A stretch of 64,000 nucleotides of DNA from Schistosoma mansoni (GCF_000237925.1 NC_031495.1:11509852-11573851), one strand, 5' to 3'. Numbered from the stretch's first letter, positions 35,468-48,157 are shown. Program-made: numbers and translations. Notes: generated by a model from the sequence alone, not told the origin.

Positions 35468-35528
35468 GCAGTGGAATCCAGGACGCGCGTTTCGTCTTAT
35501 TTGAGACTCGTCAGCTTGATGTACCTGC
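35468..35528 (-). ncRNA. Hammerhead ribozyme (type 1), intact core
   Basis: On the minus strand: CTGACGAG, stem II GTCT/AGAC, GAAAC, stem III ACG/CGT, the cleavage triplet GTC, and stem I with a CATCAAG/CTGGATT pairing that has one weakened pair. Core positions are all canonical. Confidence 0.8.
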
Positions 35529-35609
35529 ATCTCAGAGTTAATGTTCACTCTGGGAATCAAAACGAAAGGTACTGGGTTCGAGTCCCAGATTGAACATCAA
35601 CTCTGAGAT

Positions 35610-35670
35610 GCAGGTACATCCAGCTGAGGAGTCCCAAGTAGAACGAAACGCGCGTCCTGGATTCCACTGC
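35610..35670 (+). ncRNA. Hammerhead ribozyme (type 1), one stem II mismatch
   Basis: CTGAGGAG and GAAAC intact. Stem II is GTCC opposite GAAC, giving one C-A mismatch. Stem I CATCCAG/CTGGATT is complete. Confidence 0.8.
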
Positions 35671-35834
35671 TAGCCACTGTCCATCTTTGCTTACAATACT
35701 TGTGAATTTAGGCTATATCGAGGCAATACGCACAGTATGCACATATGCCAATTAGAGACTGACCAGTTGCAGTCCTAAAAACATCATTGGGAAGATCCAA
35801 ACAAACAATACTAAGTAAATTTCAATAGACAATA

Positions 35835-36928
35835 GTTTAAATTTGTTATTTTGTATACGTTAATGATTAATCTGAAGATCGTTTCGACAATTTAGCGATA
35901 TTAAGTTAATTTTCATAGCAAAAATGAAAAACATTAGTTATAAACATAACTTATCAAGAAGTGAGAGTAGGTGGTAACCAATTAAAATAGTAGACGGTTT
36001 CACTGATTGGAGCTGGTTCATTAGGTATATATCCATTAACTTCACAATCCAGTACTCAAGATATTTTGAGTGCTAACTCTTCTACATTGTTAAATATATA
36101 AAAAAGTGCACAAAGTGCTGACAGTTGAGGCTATTCTCAACGTTCTCAGTGTTCAACAAGTGTTTTTTATTCACATATACTTCAGTTATATTTTCGCTTA
36201 TTTGAGAAGTGAGTGCTAAATATTGGACTGTAATTTCCACCAAAGATTTAATTTCAAGCATCTAGAGCTATCTACAGCCGTCTGTAAGGAACAAGACATT
36301 ATCGCGCGATTCAAGATAAAAAGCACAAATATGGAGAAACTCATGGCTTGAAATGGAATTTTTAATGAAAGTTACACTTTAATATTCAGCACATATCTAA
36401 TAAACGAAGTGCAAAATGACTGGAACTGTTGGGTAAAACGTACTCATCAAACATTCGAAAAGGTTGTAAGTGGTCTCAATCGTACTCACTGATTTTCAGT
36501 GGTTCTTTCATCGATATTAGTCAGTTAAAGATGAGATCTTTTTGTGGTTTACCGTAACTTGCCAACATTAGAAGATAACTACATTAGGAAAAATAATCTG
36601 TGAAGTAACCCATTAATAAACAAGAAATTTGGTATCCACCAAATAATATGATTTAATTATCAAAAGGGATTTTTGTGTCATTCATATCGCTGAAAATAAA
36701 CATTATTACTAGGATACCTACGGTTTATACAAAGAATAAAATGGATTAAATCTAGCACTTTCATTATGATAATTGTTACCTCGACTAACAAAAAAAGGCA
36801 AACAAGAGATTAGCTTAGTATTTCATCAAACATTACACTACATGGATATGACTAATAAACTAGTCATTTCTAACGAAGATTGAAAATGGAGTGTATATAC
36901 ATCAAACTAAACTAAATATCCCCTAATT
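35835..36928. other. Intronic sequence, no feature
   Basis: Part of intron 1 of gene A; AT-rich; nothing supported. Confidence 0.4.
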
Positions 36929-37015
36929 GCGCATCCACGATCCCGCCTCGCGAGATTCGAACCCACGACCTACAAGTCTCGCGCCAGAGCACTTAACCGA
37001 TAGACCAGTGAGTCG
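36929..37015 (-). mobile_element. Type 2 SINE, tRNA-like head only
   Basis: The minus strand carries the head with A-box-like and B-box GGTTCGAATC sequences and stops just before the ribozyme (at GGATGCGC). Truncated. Confidence 0.7.
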
Positions 37016-37222
37016 GCGACCATACCACGTTGAAAACACAGGTTCTCGTCCGATCCCCTTATTAGTTTTACTATTATTATTTAGTGTAAACCTTAGCTAT
37101 ATTGGATCCAATGGAAAATTATCTAATGTTAGTTATATATTCAATTTTTCGGGTTAATTTATTTGACCATTGATAACTTCCAAGATACTTTCATTTTACG
37201 GTAAATGGATATTAGTTGGATA

Positions 37223-37225
<3 letters not shown>

Positions 37226-37258
<33 letters not shown>
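37226..37258 (+). repeat. (AAT)n microsatellite
   Basis: Uninterrupted AAT repeat of about eleven units in intron 1 of gene A. Confidence 0.9.
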
Positions 37259-38046
37259 TGACCGGTAATTAGTCTCATCTATAAACTCATTATCAATATT
37301 AATCAATAGTCTTAGTTCTTATAATAATATAAAAGACTAAAAGACTAAACACTTGAAATATAATTATAATAATAAATTAATGGTATTCCACTATTGCATC
37401 CCCAGTTAGGAGATTTGTGAAATCTACAACAGCAGTCAAATCAATATCAAGAAGAATCAACATATAGATTGATGAATAGTCAAAATGAAGTTTAGTGATA
37501 GCTCTTCATAGTGTTAGGTTAGACTTCAGTACCATCTAACTTGTTTTTTAATTATTTGGAGCAACAGATCAAATGGTAAATCAAATATAGTTATAAAAAA
37601 TGCAGGGTTTAAACAAAATGATATTAAAACATGAAGACAGATGATCAAGTATTCAGCACAGACGGAAAGATCCAGACACTGAAACAGAATATAGGGCATA
37701 TAAGTTATTTACAGAATTCATTTGGTGAGTAGGTAGAGTTTATTCAACATCAATTATCTCATCAGTTATGGTAGCATAAAAAAACTACTGATCAGGTCAA
37801 AGCCTATAACTCCGCACACAACTATTTTCATAGTACATAACAGATTAGAATTAGCATGGAAATAAAAATGATCACTATGGTCAATGGAAATCATAACTCT
37901 TCTATTTCATTACAAATTTTCAAATAAAATGTGATAACTATCCTAAATTCGATAATTTTCAATCTAAGTGAATTTCGTATACAAAAATTGTTCATTGCCT
38001 CTTAAGCCAAATGCTTCTGAATTTCTTTCCTTTTTCTTTTTTTCAG
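37259..38046. other. Intronic sequence, no feature
   Basis: End of intron 1 of gene A, with a polypyrimidine tract and TTTTTTTCAG just before the 25-nt exon. Confidence 0.5.
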
Positions 38047-38071
38047 ATCCCAAGCTAGTCAAAAGGAACTA
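38047..38071 (+). CDS. Secreted protein gene A, exon 2 (25-nt micro-exon)
   Basis: Preceded by a strong acceptor (TTTTTTTCAG) and followed by GTAAGT. It completes the split Glu codon and adds SQASQKEL, phase 2 in and phase 0 out. A 25-base exon between strong splice sites is typical of micro-exon genes. Confidence 0.6.
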
Positions 38072-38139
38072 GTAAGTTAATTGTAAAATGATCAATCTTT
38101 AATTAATTCTTTAATCATCATTAATGATCATATTTATAG

Positions 38140-38275
38140 TTTACTGAAAGTGTGAAGTTATGGAAGTCAATCACAGAACTTTGGAAGAGATTTGAACATA
38201 ACTGTCGAGTTAAAATTCGAAAATATCTTGAAGAAGATAATTTAGGTGAAAAATTAGCCGCTGTTGTAAGCATCT
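38140..38275 (+). CDS. Secreted protein gene A, exon 3
   Basis: 136 bases after TTTATAG and before GTATGT (phase 0 in, phase 1 out). It encodes two Trp-containing helical segments (VKLWKSITELWKRF) and a charged stretch with the single Cys. A second possible donor (GTAAGC at 38266) would shift the end and give only four more codons in exon 4, so the GTATGT site is preferred. Confidence 0.6.
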
Positions 38276-38333
38276 GTATGTTTTCTTAAGAAAACATTCA
38301 ACATATTCATTTCATCTTTTCTCATCTTTTTAG

Positions 38334-38392
38334 ATGTTAAGCGTTTAAACAAGCGTTTAGATATGCGTTTATCAGAAGACAGAGCAGAATAA
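38334..38392 (+). CDS. Secreted protein gene A, exon 4
   Basis: Preceded by TCTTTTTAG. In phase it reads YVKRLNKRLDMRLSEDRAE and a TAA stop at 38390-38392. The basic, leucine-spaced end continues the amphipathic pattern. Confidence 0.6.
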
Positions 38393-38451
38393 ACATCTTT
38401 AATAGCTAAAAAAGAATATCAACATTCAATGAGTCTAATGAATTTTAATTC

Positions 38452-38457
38452 AATAAA
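38452..38457 (+). terminator. Poly(A) signal of gene A
   Basis: AATAAA 60 bases after the stop; another AATAAA overlaps the stop codon (38388-38393). Confidence 0.5.
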
Positions 38458-38665
38458 GTAGCCGAAAACTAATTCTTAGTTTGATTATAAGATAGATAAT
38501 CACTGTACATGAGCGTCCAAAATATTTTTTTTGAAAAAAAGGAATGAATACATTTGAATATATCATTACTAACACTTTTTTCTCTCTTCGTTTGAATGTT
38601 ATATGAATTTCTATCTCCAAGGGAAAACAAAGACTCACTTGAAGGTGTATATTAACACTTCACAC

Positions 38666-39930
38666 ACGTACGCCTGTTATTCCTCGTCGAGTATGGGCCT
38701 CTGACCAGGATTCTCCAACCTACATTATCCTGAGCTCTCCTTTTCGATTGTTTCCAAGTACTGTTCAAGCTTTTGTCTTCTGACTCCGATTCCCGACTAA
38801 ATGTATTCTCTGGTCTGGCTCTTTTCCCTTTATCTTAAAGACACCAATTTACGGCTTACTTCGTAATCCCATTCATTATTATTATTGTTATTATTGATAT
38901 TGCTATTATTATTAGCTTGGTGGTTTGATGATTACTTCAGTGAATGTCCTATCCATCTCCAGAGTCTTTTTCTAATTTCCTCTTCATCTGGAAGCTGATC
39001 TGTTCTCTCCCACAGTAGGCTGTTGCTCATGGTATCCGGTCAAAGGACATTCAATATCTTGCGTAGACAATTGTTTAGAAATACCTGCACTTGTTTGATG
39101 ATGGTTGTGGTAGTTCTCCAAGTTTCAGCTCCGTACAGTAGGATTCACTTGACGTTCGTATTGAAGATTCTGATTTTGATATTGGTTGACAGTTGTTTTG
39201 AGTTTGATATGTTCTTAAATTGTAGGAATGCGGCCCTTGTTTTGCCTATCACTGCCTTTATGTCTGCATCAGATCCTTCGTGTTCATCGATGATTCTACC
39301 CAGATACGTAAAACTTTCTACCTCGTCCAGAGTTTTCCTATCAAGTGTGATTAGGTTACTGTTATTCAGGTTGTATTTGAGAATCTTAAATTCCCCGATG
39401 TATATGTTGAGGCCTACTTCTGTGGAGACTTCTGCTACACTGGTTGTCTTGGACTGCGTTTGTTGATGTGCATGAGACAGAAGAGCTAGGGGATTTGCGA
39501 AGTCCAAATCTTCTAGTGGCATTCAATCTGTTGATTGTATTCCATGCCTCTCCTGAGATGTGGAGGTCTTCGCATATCAGTCAATCACCAGGTGATAAAG
39601 GGTTAGAGCTAGCAGCCTTGTCTGATTCCGGTCTTCACTTGAAATACATCTGTCAGCTGTCCTCCATGAACAACTTTGAAGTGTAATGCATCATGACATT
39701 CGAAGAATCACGGCTTTCACCCTGAGGCGTCATAATTCTTCTGAATGAAGATCCTTTAAATCGGAGGGCAGAGTTTAAATGGGTTAGAATGTTCATCCTG
39801 ATTAAAGCTTCTTTAGCAAGGTTGTTATCTATGGGATTCGGTTGCTGACCCTATATACAACCCTTCTCCTTCATTTTGGCTTGGGACAATCAGTACCCCT
39901 AAAAGGGCTACAGGTGGAGTTGTGAATTAT
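38666..39930 (-). mobile_element. RTE-type (SR2-like) retrotransposon fragment with reverse transcriptase remnants
   Basis: Minus-strand reading gives the end of the reverse transcriptase domain. A decayed V-K-T-G-I-R-Q-G-C motif lies near 39630, and the catalytic region near 39485-39520 reads DFANPLALLSH where active copies have F-A-D-D. Next come SFTYLGRIIDEHEGSDADIKA and the tail toward 38666, interrupted by an ATT-rich stretch (38877-38917). Near 39800-39930 is sequence resembling the 5' end of the same family, so an internal deletion is likely. The catalytic Asp pair is lost and the frame is broken. Confidence 0.75.
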
Positions 39931-40419
39931 ATACATGATGGGATATTTCTTAAAACACCTAAGAGGTTACTCTCTCAATAAACGAATTCACTATCTTGTA
40001 ACTGATTCAGATGTTGAAAACTATTGGCTAATAATTGTCAATTAAAGCTATAAATTTGGGAGATGTGTGATTATGAATTATTAAATTGATCAGGTATTTT
40101 ATATCATTATTAGAAGAATAAGTTAATGGCTATTCCATTTCAGAAGCTTCGTGGGTTACCTGTCATTGTATGCTATGAACTGTGCCAGTTTTGACTCTCG
40201 ATGTGAGCACAAACAGTTGAATGTACATAAATCCAAATGGCAAGTCACAGATTGAGTGAATCGCGCAACATGAATCTCATCGCTAGAGGAGATCTACTTC
40301 CAAATAGTAATCAAAGCGCTATGAATTTGAATATCAGATTTGACGCCTAAATCAATGGACCAGTGAAAAGAGTTGCAGAGGTTCCATTATTAAGTATAAT
40401 ACAACATGGCATTTTTCTA

Positions 40420-40949
40420 GCTAAACTAGACTATAGTCTATTTCGACCGTTTATTCGGAAATTCACATTTCGCAGTCGATATATGAACGATATGTTGATC
40501 ATCTGTAAACAAAGCACATAATAGCTAGAGGTTCTTAAGCAATTTACAATGAAGTATAGATAACCATTAAGTTTACACCTGAAAAATAAATTGAGAGTAG
40601 AAAAACGTTTTTCGATGTCAATGGGTCAATAAGAGCGAATTTAAACGGAAGAAGTACCTGGACATGATAATCAACACATTCTCTTTGCTTTGTACTCTTT
40701 CAGTACAAAGGAAACCCCATAAAAACTTTCAGTAATTGAATAAGAATGTACTTGAGGAGGAAACAAACGCCATGCGTAATGCCTCTCGGGAAAATGGATG
40801 CCCGGCGAAGTTTACAAACAAAAATATGACCACGAAGGTTAGAACAGACGAAATACAAACAGTCAGTAGGAAGTCCCTGTTCATGTGCCTAAGATTCCGA
40901 GTTGATATACACAGTGAAATACTAATCCAGAGATTATATCGAACTATCT
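40420..40949 (+). pseudogene. Penelope-like element relic (reverse transcriptase C-terminal part)
   Basis: In shifting frames the plus strand shows RYMNDMLII near 40480 (the Y-x-D-D box with the first Asp changed to Asn). Then comes a decayed stretch, then EEETNAMRNASRENGCPAKF (about 40755-40815) and KSLFMCLRFRVD. The E-x-x-x-L-R-x-x-x-x-x-N-G-Y-P pattern after the reverse transcriptase is characteristic of Penelope-like and related schistosome elements. Stops and the changed catalytic box make it dead. Confidence 0.55.
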
Positions 40950-41379
40950 GAAGAATATTTAACAACGAAAAATTACGACTAGTGTACTCCACATCATCAA
41001 TCATAACGTTCATGTTAAAAGTTCAATAACTTAGAATGGTTATCTCGTTTGCTTTTGATTAATTCAACTACTATTGTGCAACCAGTTATTTTGATCGAAG
41101 TTCTAAGAATTTACACTTCCCTGCACGTGAACATCTTTCAACGTGACTAAACAAAGATGTAGTCAATACACCAAACACATTTGTCATCATTATTAATTAT
41201 TTATCAGAAAACGTAATATAGTATGATAGAAATAATAATTTTACTACAAATTGAATCACACATTTATCAAAGATCACATCATGTTGAAAATGGTATGAAT
41301 TATGTAAAAAATAAGAAAATAATGGTAAAGTTGGCTGAGTGCCAAATAAATTCCTCATATGTTACCAAGATTAATAATG

Positions 41380-41418
<39 letters not shown>

Positions 41419-42595
41419 GTAATAATAATAATACAAACAAACAGGAATATTACTAACCTAACTATTTGAATATGATAATAAATTGAATTTAAATGAATCT
41501 TCTATGTTTTTGATTCATTCATGATTAATAGTAATGTAATTTAATTCTACCATTACAATTAACTGTACTAATGATCTGATTCTGTGAATAATTCCAATGG
41601 TTGATTTTACTTGTATGTGTCAGATTTATAATAAATCAATTGTCCTTGAACGTAGACAAAGATATCACCTACTCAATGTTTTCTAGTAACAATAGTAACA
41701 TATAGATACATGCACATACATCCCTATTTTATATGGTGGACAATTTTTCACATCAAATCATTTCATGACCTTACTATAAACAAAACGAACGTGATTGGAC
41801 AATGTTTTAGTAAGATCTTTTTTCTTTTGAACCTCATATTTTCTTTGGTAATGATGATTTCGATCATATTCCTTAATGAGACAGTTCGTATTGCTATCTC
41901 GGACAAATCGATAGGATTATTTTAGTTTAAATCCCTGAGATTATTCAATCACAATTTTTACATTTAACATAAATCTAAGTTATCCCAATACGAAGGGGGA
42001 AGGTTATATATACATTAATAAAACTAGGTCATTTTATGATTAAGACAGCAATTATCTTATTGGTTTTGAGTCTGTCCAAATTTAGGAAAGTGGTTAAACC
42101 CATTTCTATCTTACATGTAGATTCGAATAGCTATTCCTTTTACTATTTGAAGGACTCTGACACTGGAATATTTCGACAGAAATTCACTGACCCAATAAAC
42201 TTCTGAAAGTGATTGATTGATAATGGCTGTTTGAACTAAACTGCAAAGCCGTTAATCGATCCGTTTAAATACACCTTTGCAAAATCACACTAAAAATTGT
42301 ATACGAGCAAGGGAAAAAATTACACAACATTTGCCAGTGTAACTTGCTCAACAGGACAACTTCAATCGGAAGATGAGAAAGGTGATGGTAAATCTAGGTA
42401 ATTTATCTTTCCATCTCGGTATACCTATGGGAACCATAAAAAGTATACGTTATGGTCTTCCTGTATTTAAAATTCTTTGAATTGACTAGCGTAACCTCAC
42501 TATTAACATTTCGTTAGCTACGGAACTTCTAAACGTGAGTCTCATTCAATGCGGTTTATGATTACAGATTGGAATTCGTGGTGTGCTTTATAACT
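40950..42595. other. No gene recognised; AAT microsatellite inside
   Basis: AT-rich. An (AAT)n run lies at about 41373-41431 and creates a poly-Asn open frame that I do not regard as a gene. Confidence 0.45.
41373..41431 (+). repeat. (AAT)n microsatellite
   Basis: About twenty AAT units with one AGT interruption. Confidence 0.9.
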
Positions 42596-42740
42596 GATCA
42601 TTATTTACTTATTTTGATTTATTTATTTAAACACATAAATATTGGCACAAAGGGGCAAAAAAGTAAATATGCACCACACAAATCATTGGACTTGTGTGTG
42701 ACCAGGGATACTCCCAGTGTGCCCAAACCGAAGCAATGGT
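42596..42740 (-). repeat. Interspersed repeat R3, 3' end
   Basis: The minus strand ends with the R3 tail (TTTGTGCCAATATTTATGTG, then AAATAAATAAAT), preceded by the TTTGTGTGGTGCAT segment. Confidence 0.65.
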
Positions 42741-43405
42741 ACGGTATGAAGCATCAATTAACACATTATTACAAGTACACTATAATGGTGAGTGCTACTT
42801 CGAGCGGAACTTATATTCGGGTTTCTCTTCCGACTACCTAACTCCCGTCGTAACCGATGAACTGAAATGTATTCAGTCAACAGCTCAGATTCTCATTTCC
42901 GTAGACACTTAGTCCAACCAGATAGTCAATACTAATCCCACCTTTCCATTGTTCACTCTTTTAGAAAAGCAAGTTATAGACTATACACTTACGATTCAGT
43001 CATTATTTCATCAACAATAATCACCACTATCAAGAATTTTATCAAATTTTTCAATTACAAAACCACTCATCAGTAATAAGCTAACCACTCATAAACTTGT
43101 TCATAATGGTTTTATCGCACACATGAACCTTTGCGTGAGGTCTAAATTGAATGGTGTTGTGTAAGGCCTAATTTTCTAGAGTGTACGTTTTCTGGGGAGG
43201 AACAGAGGAGCGGATATAATTAACCCTCCATTAGGCACACAAGCAATAATAACAACAATGTGTAAGAAAGTTGTTTGTACTAAGTCGATAGGATTTGTAT
43301 TAATAACATATTCATTTATATTGCTAATTCATTTGTTCGGTTCCCTAATTTTTCCATAAATATCCTGTTAAACCATGTGCAGACGTGCTACTAACAATTA
43401 CTTCC
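42741..43405. other. No feature recognised
   Basis: Sequence left of the inverted duplication; nothing supported. Confidence 0.45.
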
Positions 43406-43864
43406 CCATTCAAACAAAGATATGGTGAGTTTTGATTAACTCATTCCATTTAACAAATCTTCCTCCTTGTGAATTGTTCAAAATTACGGAGGGAGCAGGT
43501 AAAAAGTCATTGAATAGTGTCGGGATAGGAATTCTATTTTAATTTATTGTTAGAGGACCAGAAAGCGAATTTCAATGAATATTTAGCCTTTTTTCTCAGT
43601 TTGGGACTAACCGATCCAGTCGTTTCTCACCAACAGCTGATAAATGACCTTGGTTGTGTATGTTTATATCAAAGGCGTATGCGTGCGTGCTTGTACATGT
43701 ATAAAATCAACCACTCATTGTTAACCTAACTTGTCAAGTAGAGAAATGTGATTGGTCGAATAATGGCTTCTTTTTCTAAGGATTTAAGTGAACTAAGGAG
43801 AGTAATGTGGCAAAATCAGGGTCGTCTCGTGTCGGTCTGCAAGTCAGCTTACCTATCTTTGTGA

Positions 43865-44179
<315 letters not shown>

Positions 44180-44236
44180 TTCACTAGCATGTGAGCAGCT
44201 GGTGATCTGCAACTGGTCCACACGAGAACGTATCAA

Positions 44237-44252
44237 GGTCCTTTTTAGGACC
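44237..44252 (+). terminator. Histone mRNA 3' stem-loop (copy 2)
   Basis: GGTCCTTTTTAGGACC, same as copy 1. Confidence 0.9.
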
Positions 44253-44342
44253 ACCACATTGTGATTTATCTTTGTTTTGTAACTGTATGGGTAACTTGTG
44301 TGGTTTGGACTCTCAACGATGAGTGTTGTGTTACTGTATTTA

Positions 44343-44440
44343 GCCTTGATTCCAAACCAGTGGTGCACATGGGCTCCAGAATCTTGAAGGGACGAATTGC
44401 GTATTCACCTATTGTTGGTCGCCGGCTACCGTGGAGCTGC
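44343..44440 (+). repeat. R3 fragment in left arm
   Basis: CCTTGATTCCAAACCAGTGG onward matches the internal part of R3 (29246 onward and 62908 onward). It is truncated at both ends. Confidence 0.65.
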
Positions 44441-44754
44441 ATCTCCTGATGTTGTATTAGCGATAACTGATTGGTGGGGGGGTATATTCACCAACAGAAC
44501 AATATTACAACTAAATATGCTTTACTATTAGTAGTGAAAGATGCACAATTTGGGTGGAATTCGGAAATCTGTTGATGATTCTAAAGTATATGAAGTACCA
44601 TGGGGTATTCTGTTGACCTGCATTGTTTGCAAACTTGAGTGATATCAGCTCGTTTGAAATATCCCCTCAGTCCGTGAATACAGTCAACCGTCTCATATTA
44701 GAAAGTAGTTATCAGAAATTGGAATGTACGTATCTGAGAAGTCATATTCCAAAT

Positions 44755-46808
44755 ATATTGTAGCAACAGACGAAAAGGAACTCATAAGAATAAAATTTGA
44801 AATGAGAGCAACGGATATTCTCACTGAATCCATGGATAAACAAACAAATCTGAATATTTTAAGTATAGGGTTTTGGAGTTTCCGAATGAATCTTGGTATT
44901 GTGTACACTCTAATTAGTCGTTCATTAATATTAGAGAATGCAGTAGTAATAACCGTAATCACTGAATGATTTACTATAAATGATAATCATGTCAAGCATT
45001 ATCGATCAAATATTAAATTTTTATAGTTGAGAAGCAATTCTGCCTTTGAGAATGACATAAAGGAAGAAACTGATTCCGCTCTTCAGGCTTACTTATTCTA
45101 TAAAACACAAGGTTAAAAAGCGGGAATAAAATAAATATCTAATTAAGAGACCATCAATATATCTTTCGACATACGTATGGTTAAATTTCAGTTAATAAAT
45201 GATTATTATATGTATCAATCACCTTGTTTATACTTTTCAACTACTACTCAATTACTAAATGGCGTTGTAGCAAGTTATTCTTTTCAAGTTGATGTTGTAA
45301 AGTTATATGTAGCCCGTTATTTTTAGTCAGCTGTATATTACATTTTTAAGCTGTATCTATCGAAACCAACATCATCCGATTCATTTATTGAGTTACGTTT
45401 TTATTTGATATTTGTATTTCAGAATATCTTGAACAAAATTGTATCTAAAGGATGATTATTTGCACCGTCTGCGAACTGATACCTGTGATTACCAAAAAGT
45501 TAGTTTTTTAGGGCAAATTAATTTATTCTAACAAACATTGCAGTTGGTGAAACAGCAGTCCTCTGGTTGTAGTCATAGATATTTATGATTAAGAATAAAG
45601 AACATACTTCGAAGAAAGACTATTTCGTTTTGTTCATCAGCCTGACTTATTTAGTAAATTCTACTGCACGAAATTTGTAAGGTAGTCATGAACTGGATGT
45701 GCACAGTTATTAATACTAATATTCACAGTAGAAAAACCAGCTTTTACACTAAAGGAAACTGTTAGGAATAAAGATGTACATAAAAATTACAAACTGATTC
45801 CGAGTTAATTGCGTGAATCATCGAAAATTTCGATGAAAACGCCAAAGTCAGTGGATTTTCAGAGACTCCATGACATATTTAACTATATAGCACCACAGTG
45901 GATCACATGCTAAATTGTCTGGCGAACGTTTCCTTAGTAATTTAAGCTCTGTGACTATATTTTGGACAACCAATGTTCACCCGCAAGTTGAAACTGATAC
46001 GGAAAGATTTTGTCATGTGATTGTGCTTCAGACGCATATGTTCCAAGTCAAATTAATATTCTAGCTATCAATGACAGTCAAATTGACCCAAAAATTATAC
46101 AACTATTAAATACTTTTTCAAATTAAATCTCTAAAAAGTCGAAAAACACCATTCGATGGTGGCTCAGCAGTCTCGTATTGTTCAGTACTAAAACACATTC
46201 ACAGATTCATCTTAGTATTTGAACATACCTTAATAACTTAGACAGCATGTGACGATTGAATCATCGTTAGATTCCTAATAACTTTATTCTATTTATAGGT
46301 ACTTGTGAACTTCAGAAGGTATATATCTTTGTCTTTGTGTGTTTATGAGAGTTGTGTATACATATGTCTATCACTCATCATTTCGTTTGATTCGTCTTTT
46401 CATTACACTACATACTATCTTGAGCAATGTTAACACTTGCAATGAATAGTATGATGAGCTGGCATGTATGCATTCTCCCATTCGCTTTCCCAATTCTAAT
46501 GTTTATGTCTATCTGAGTATTCGAGAGCCTGAAACAAATTAATCCAAATCAATTACCATTTTGCTTATTATTACGACCGTCGCACAAACAGGTTTAGCCT
46601 AGGTTCATTATACGGAGATTATCATAAAATTAGCAAGACGGAGTAAGATCTCGGGCCACAAATGTTTGAAGTTAACCGTTCGCTCGCAAGTTCTGAGTTC
46701 GAGGTCATAGATATCGTCCCATAATGAGACGAAATAGTCACCTAATACTCCCAGGATTTCTTTCTTGTTCAAACTTAGATCGACTCGGAATTTACATGGA
46801 AATTACCA
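44755..46808. other. Spacer of the inverted duplication
   Basis: 2054 bp. Apart from a short gypsy integrase remnant and a weak SINE-like stretch near 46676-46765 (GAGTTCGAGG ... GAGACGAAAT) I see nothing. It lacks symmetry itself, so the arms are not a simple read-through palindrome. Confidence 0.6.
45963..46056 (+). pseudogene. Gypsy integrase remnant
   Basis: One frame reads TTNVHPQVETDTERFCHVI, which fits the end of the integrase core (T-x-x-Y-H-P-Q-x-x-G-x-x-E-R), including the catalytic Glu. GERFLSNL lies just upstream in line with the preceding motif. The rest is gone. Confidence 0.5.
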
Positions 46809-47122
46809 ATTTGGAATATGACTTCTCAGATACGTACATTCCAATTTCTGATAACTACTTTCTAATATGAGACGGTTGACTGTATTCACGGACTGAGGGG
46901 ATATTTCAAACGAGCTGATATCACTCAAGTTTGCAAACAATGCAGGTCAACAGAATACCCCATGGTACTTCATATACTTTAGAATCATCAACAGATTTCC
47001 GAATTCCACCCAAATTGTGCATCTTTCACTACTAATAGTAAAGCATATTTAGTTGTAATATTGTTCTGTTGGTGAATATACCCCCCCACCAATCAGTTAT
47101 CGCTAATACAACATCAGGAGAT

Positions 47123-47220
47123 GCAGCTCCACGGTAGCCGGCGACCAACAATAGGTGAATACGCAATTCGTCCCTTCAAGATTCTGGAGCCCATGTGCAC
47201 CACTGGTTTGGAATCAAGGC
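47123..47220 (-). repeat. R3 fragment in right arm
   Basis: Mirror of 44343-44440. Confidence 0.65.
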
Positions 47221-47310
47221 TAAATACAGTAACACAACACTCATCGTTGAGAGTCCAAACCACACAAGTTACCCATACAGTTACAAAACAAAGATAAATC
47301 ACAATGTGGT

Positions 47311-47326
47311 GGTCCTAAAAAGGACC
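47311..47326 (-). terminator. Histone mRNA 3' stem-loop (copy 3)
   Basis: Mirror of 44237-44252; a perfect six-pair stem on the minus strand. Confidence 0.9.
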
Positions 47327-47383
47327 TTGATACGTTCTCGTGTGGACCAGTTGCAGATCACCAGCTGCTCACATGCTAGTGAA

Positions 47384-47698
<315 letters not shown>

Positions 47699-48157
47699 TC
47701 ACAAAGATAGGTAAGCTGACTTGCAGACCGACACGAGACGACCCTGATTTTGCCACATTACTCTCCTTAGTTCACTTAAATCCTTAGAAAAAGAAGCCAT
47801 TATTCGACCAATCACATTTCTCTACTTGACAAGTTAGGTTAACAATGAGTGGTTGATTTTATACATGTACAAGCACGCACGCATACGCCTTTGATATAAA
47901 CATACACAACCAAGGTCATTTATCAGCTGTTGGTGAGAAACGACTGGATCGGTTAGTCCCAAACTGAGAAAAAAGGCTAAATATTCATTGAAATTCGCTT
48001 TCTGGTCCTCTAACAATAAATTAAAATAGAATTCCTATCCCGACACTATTCAATGACTTTTTACCTGCTCCCTCCGTAATTTTGAACAATTCACAAGGAG
48101 GAAGATTTGTTAAATGGAATGAGTTAATCAAAACTCACCATATCTTTGTTTGAATGG

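Larger units (their letters stand above)
35437..35834. mobile_element. Type 1 SINE foldback with two ribozymes and a target-site duplication
   Basis: ATAGACAATA at 35437-35446 and 35825-35834 encloses the element. The middle part lies inverted (35447-35546); the forward part runs from about 35551 through B box, ribozyme and 3' tail to 35824. The inverted arms are about 100 bp (35447-35546 and 35582-35693) with a loop of about 35 bases, so the region could form a long hairpin. Each arm carries a hammerhead. Confidence 0.85.

Noticed and set aside
37226-41431. Considered CRISPR-like or satellite arrays
   Set aside because: The repeats are plain AAT microsatellites; there is no repeat-spacer structure, and the organism is eukaryotic.
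41223-41456. Poly-Asn open frame
   Set aside because: Produced by an AAT microsatellite.
43547-43729. 60-codon frame upstream of H4, mirrored at 47834-48016
   Set aside because: Repeated only because of the inverted duplication; no motif or promoter.
46676-46765. Possible type 2 SINE remnant
   Set aside because: GAGTTCGAGG and GAGACGAAAT lie at roughly the right distance, but too few positions match to call the element.
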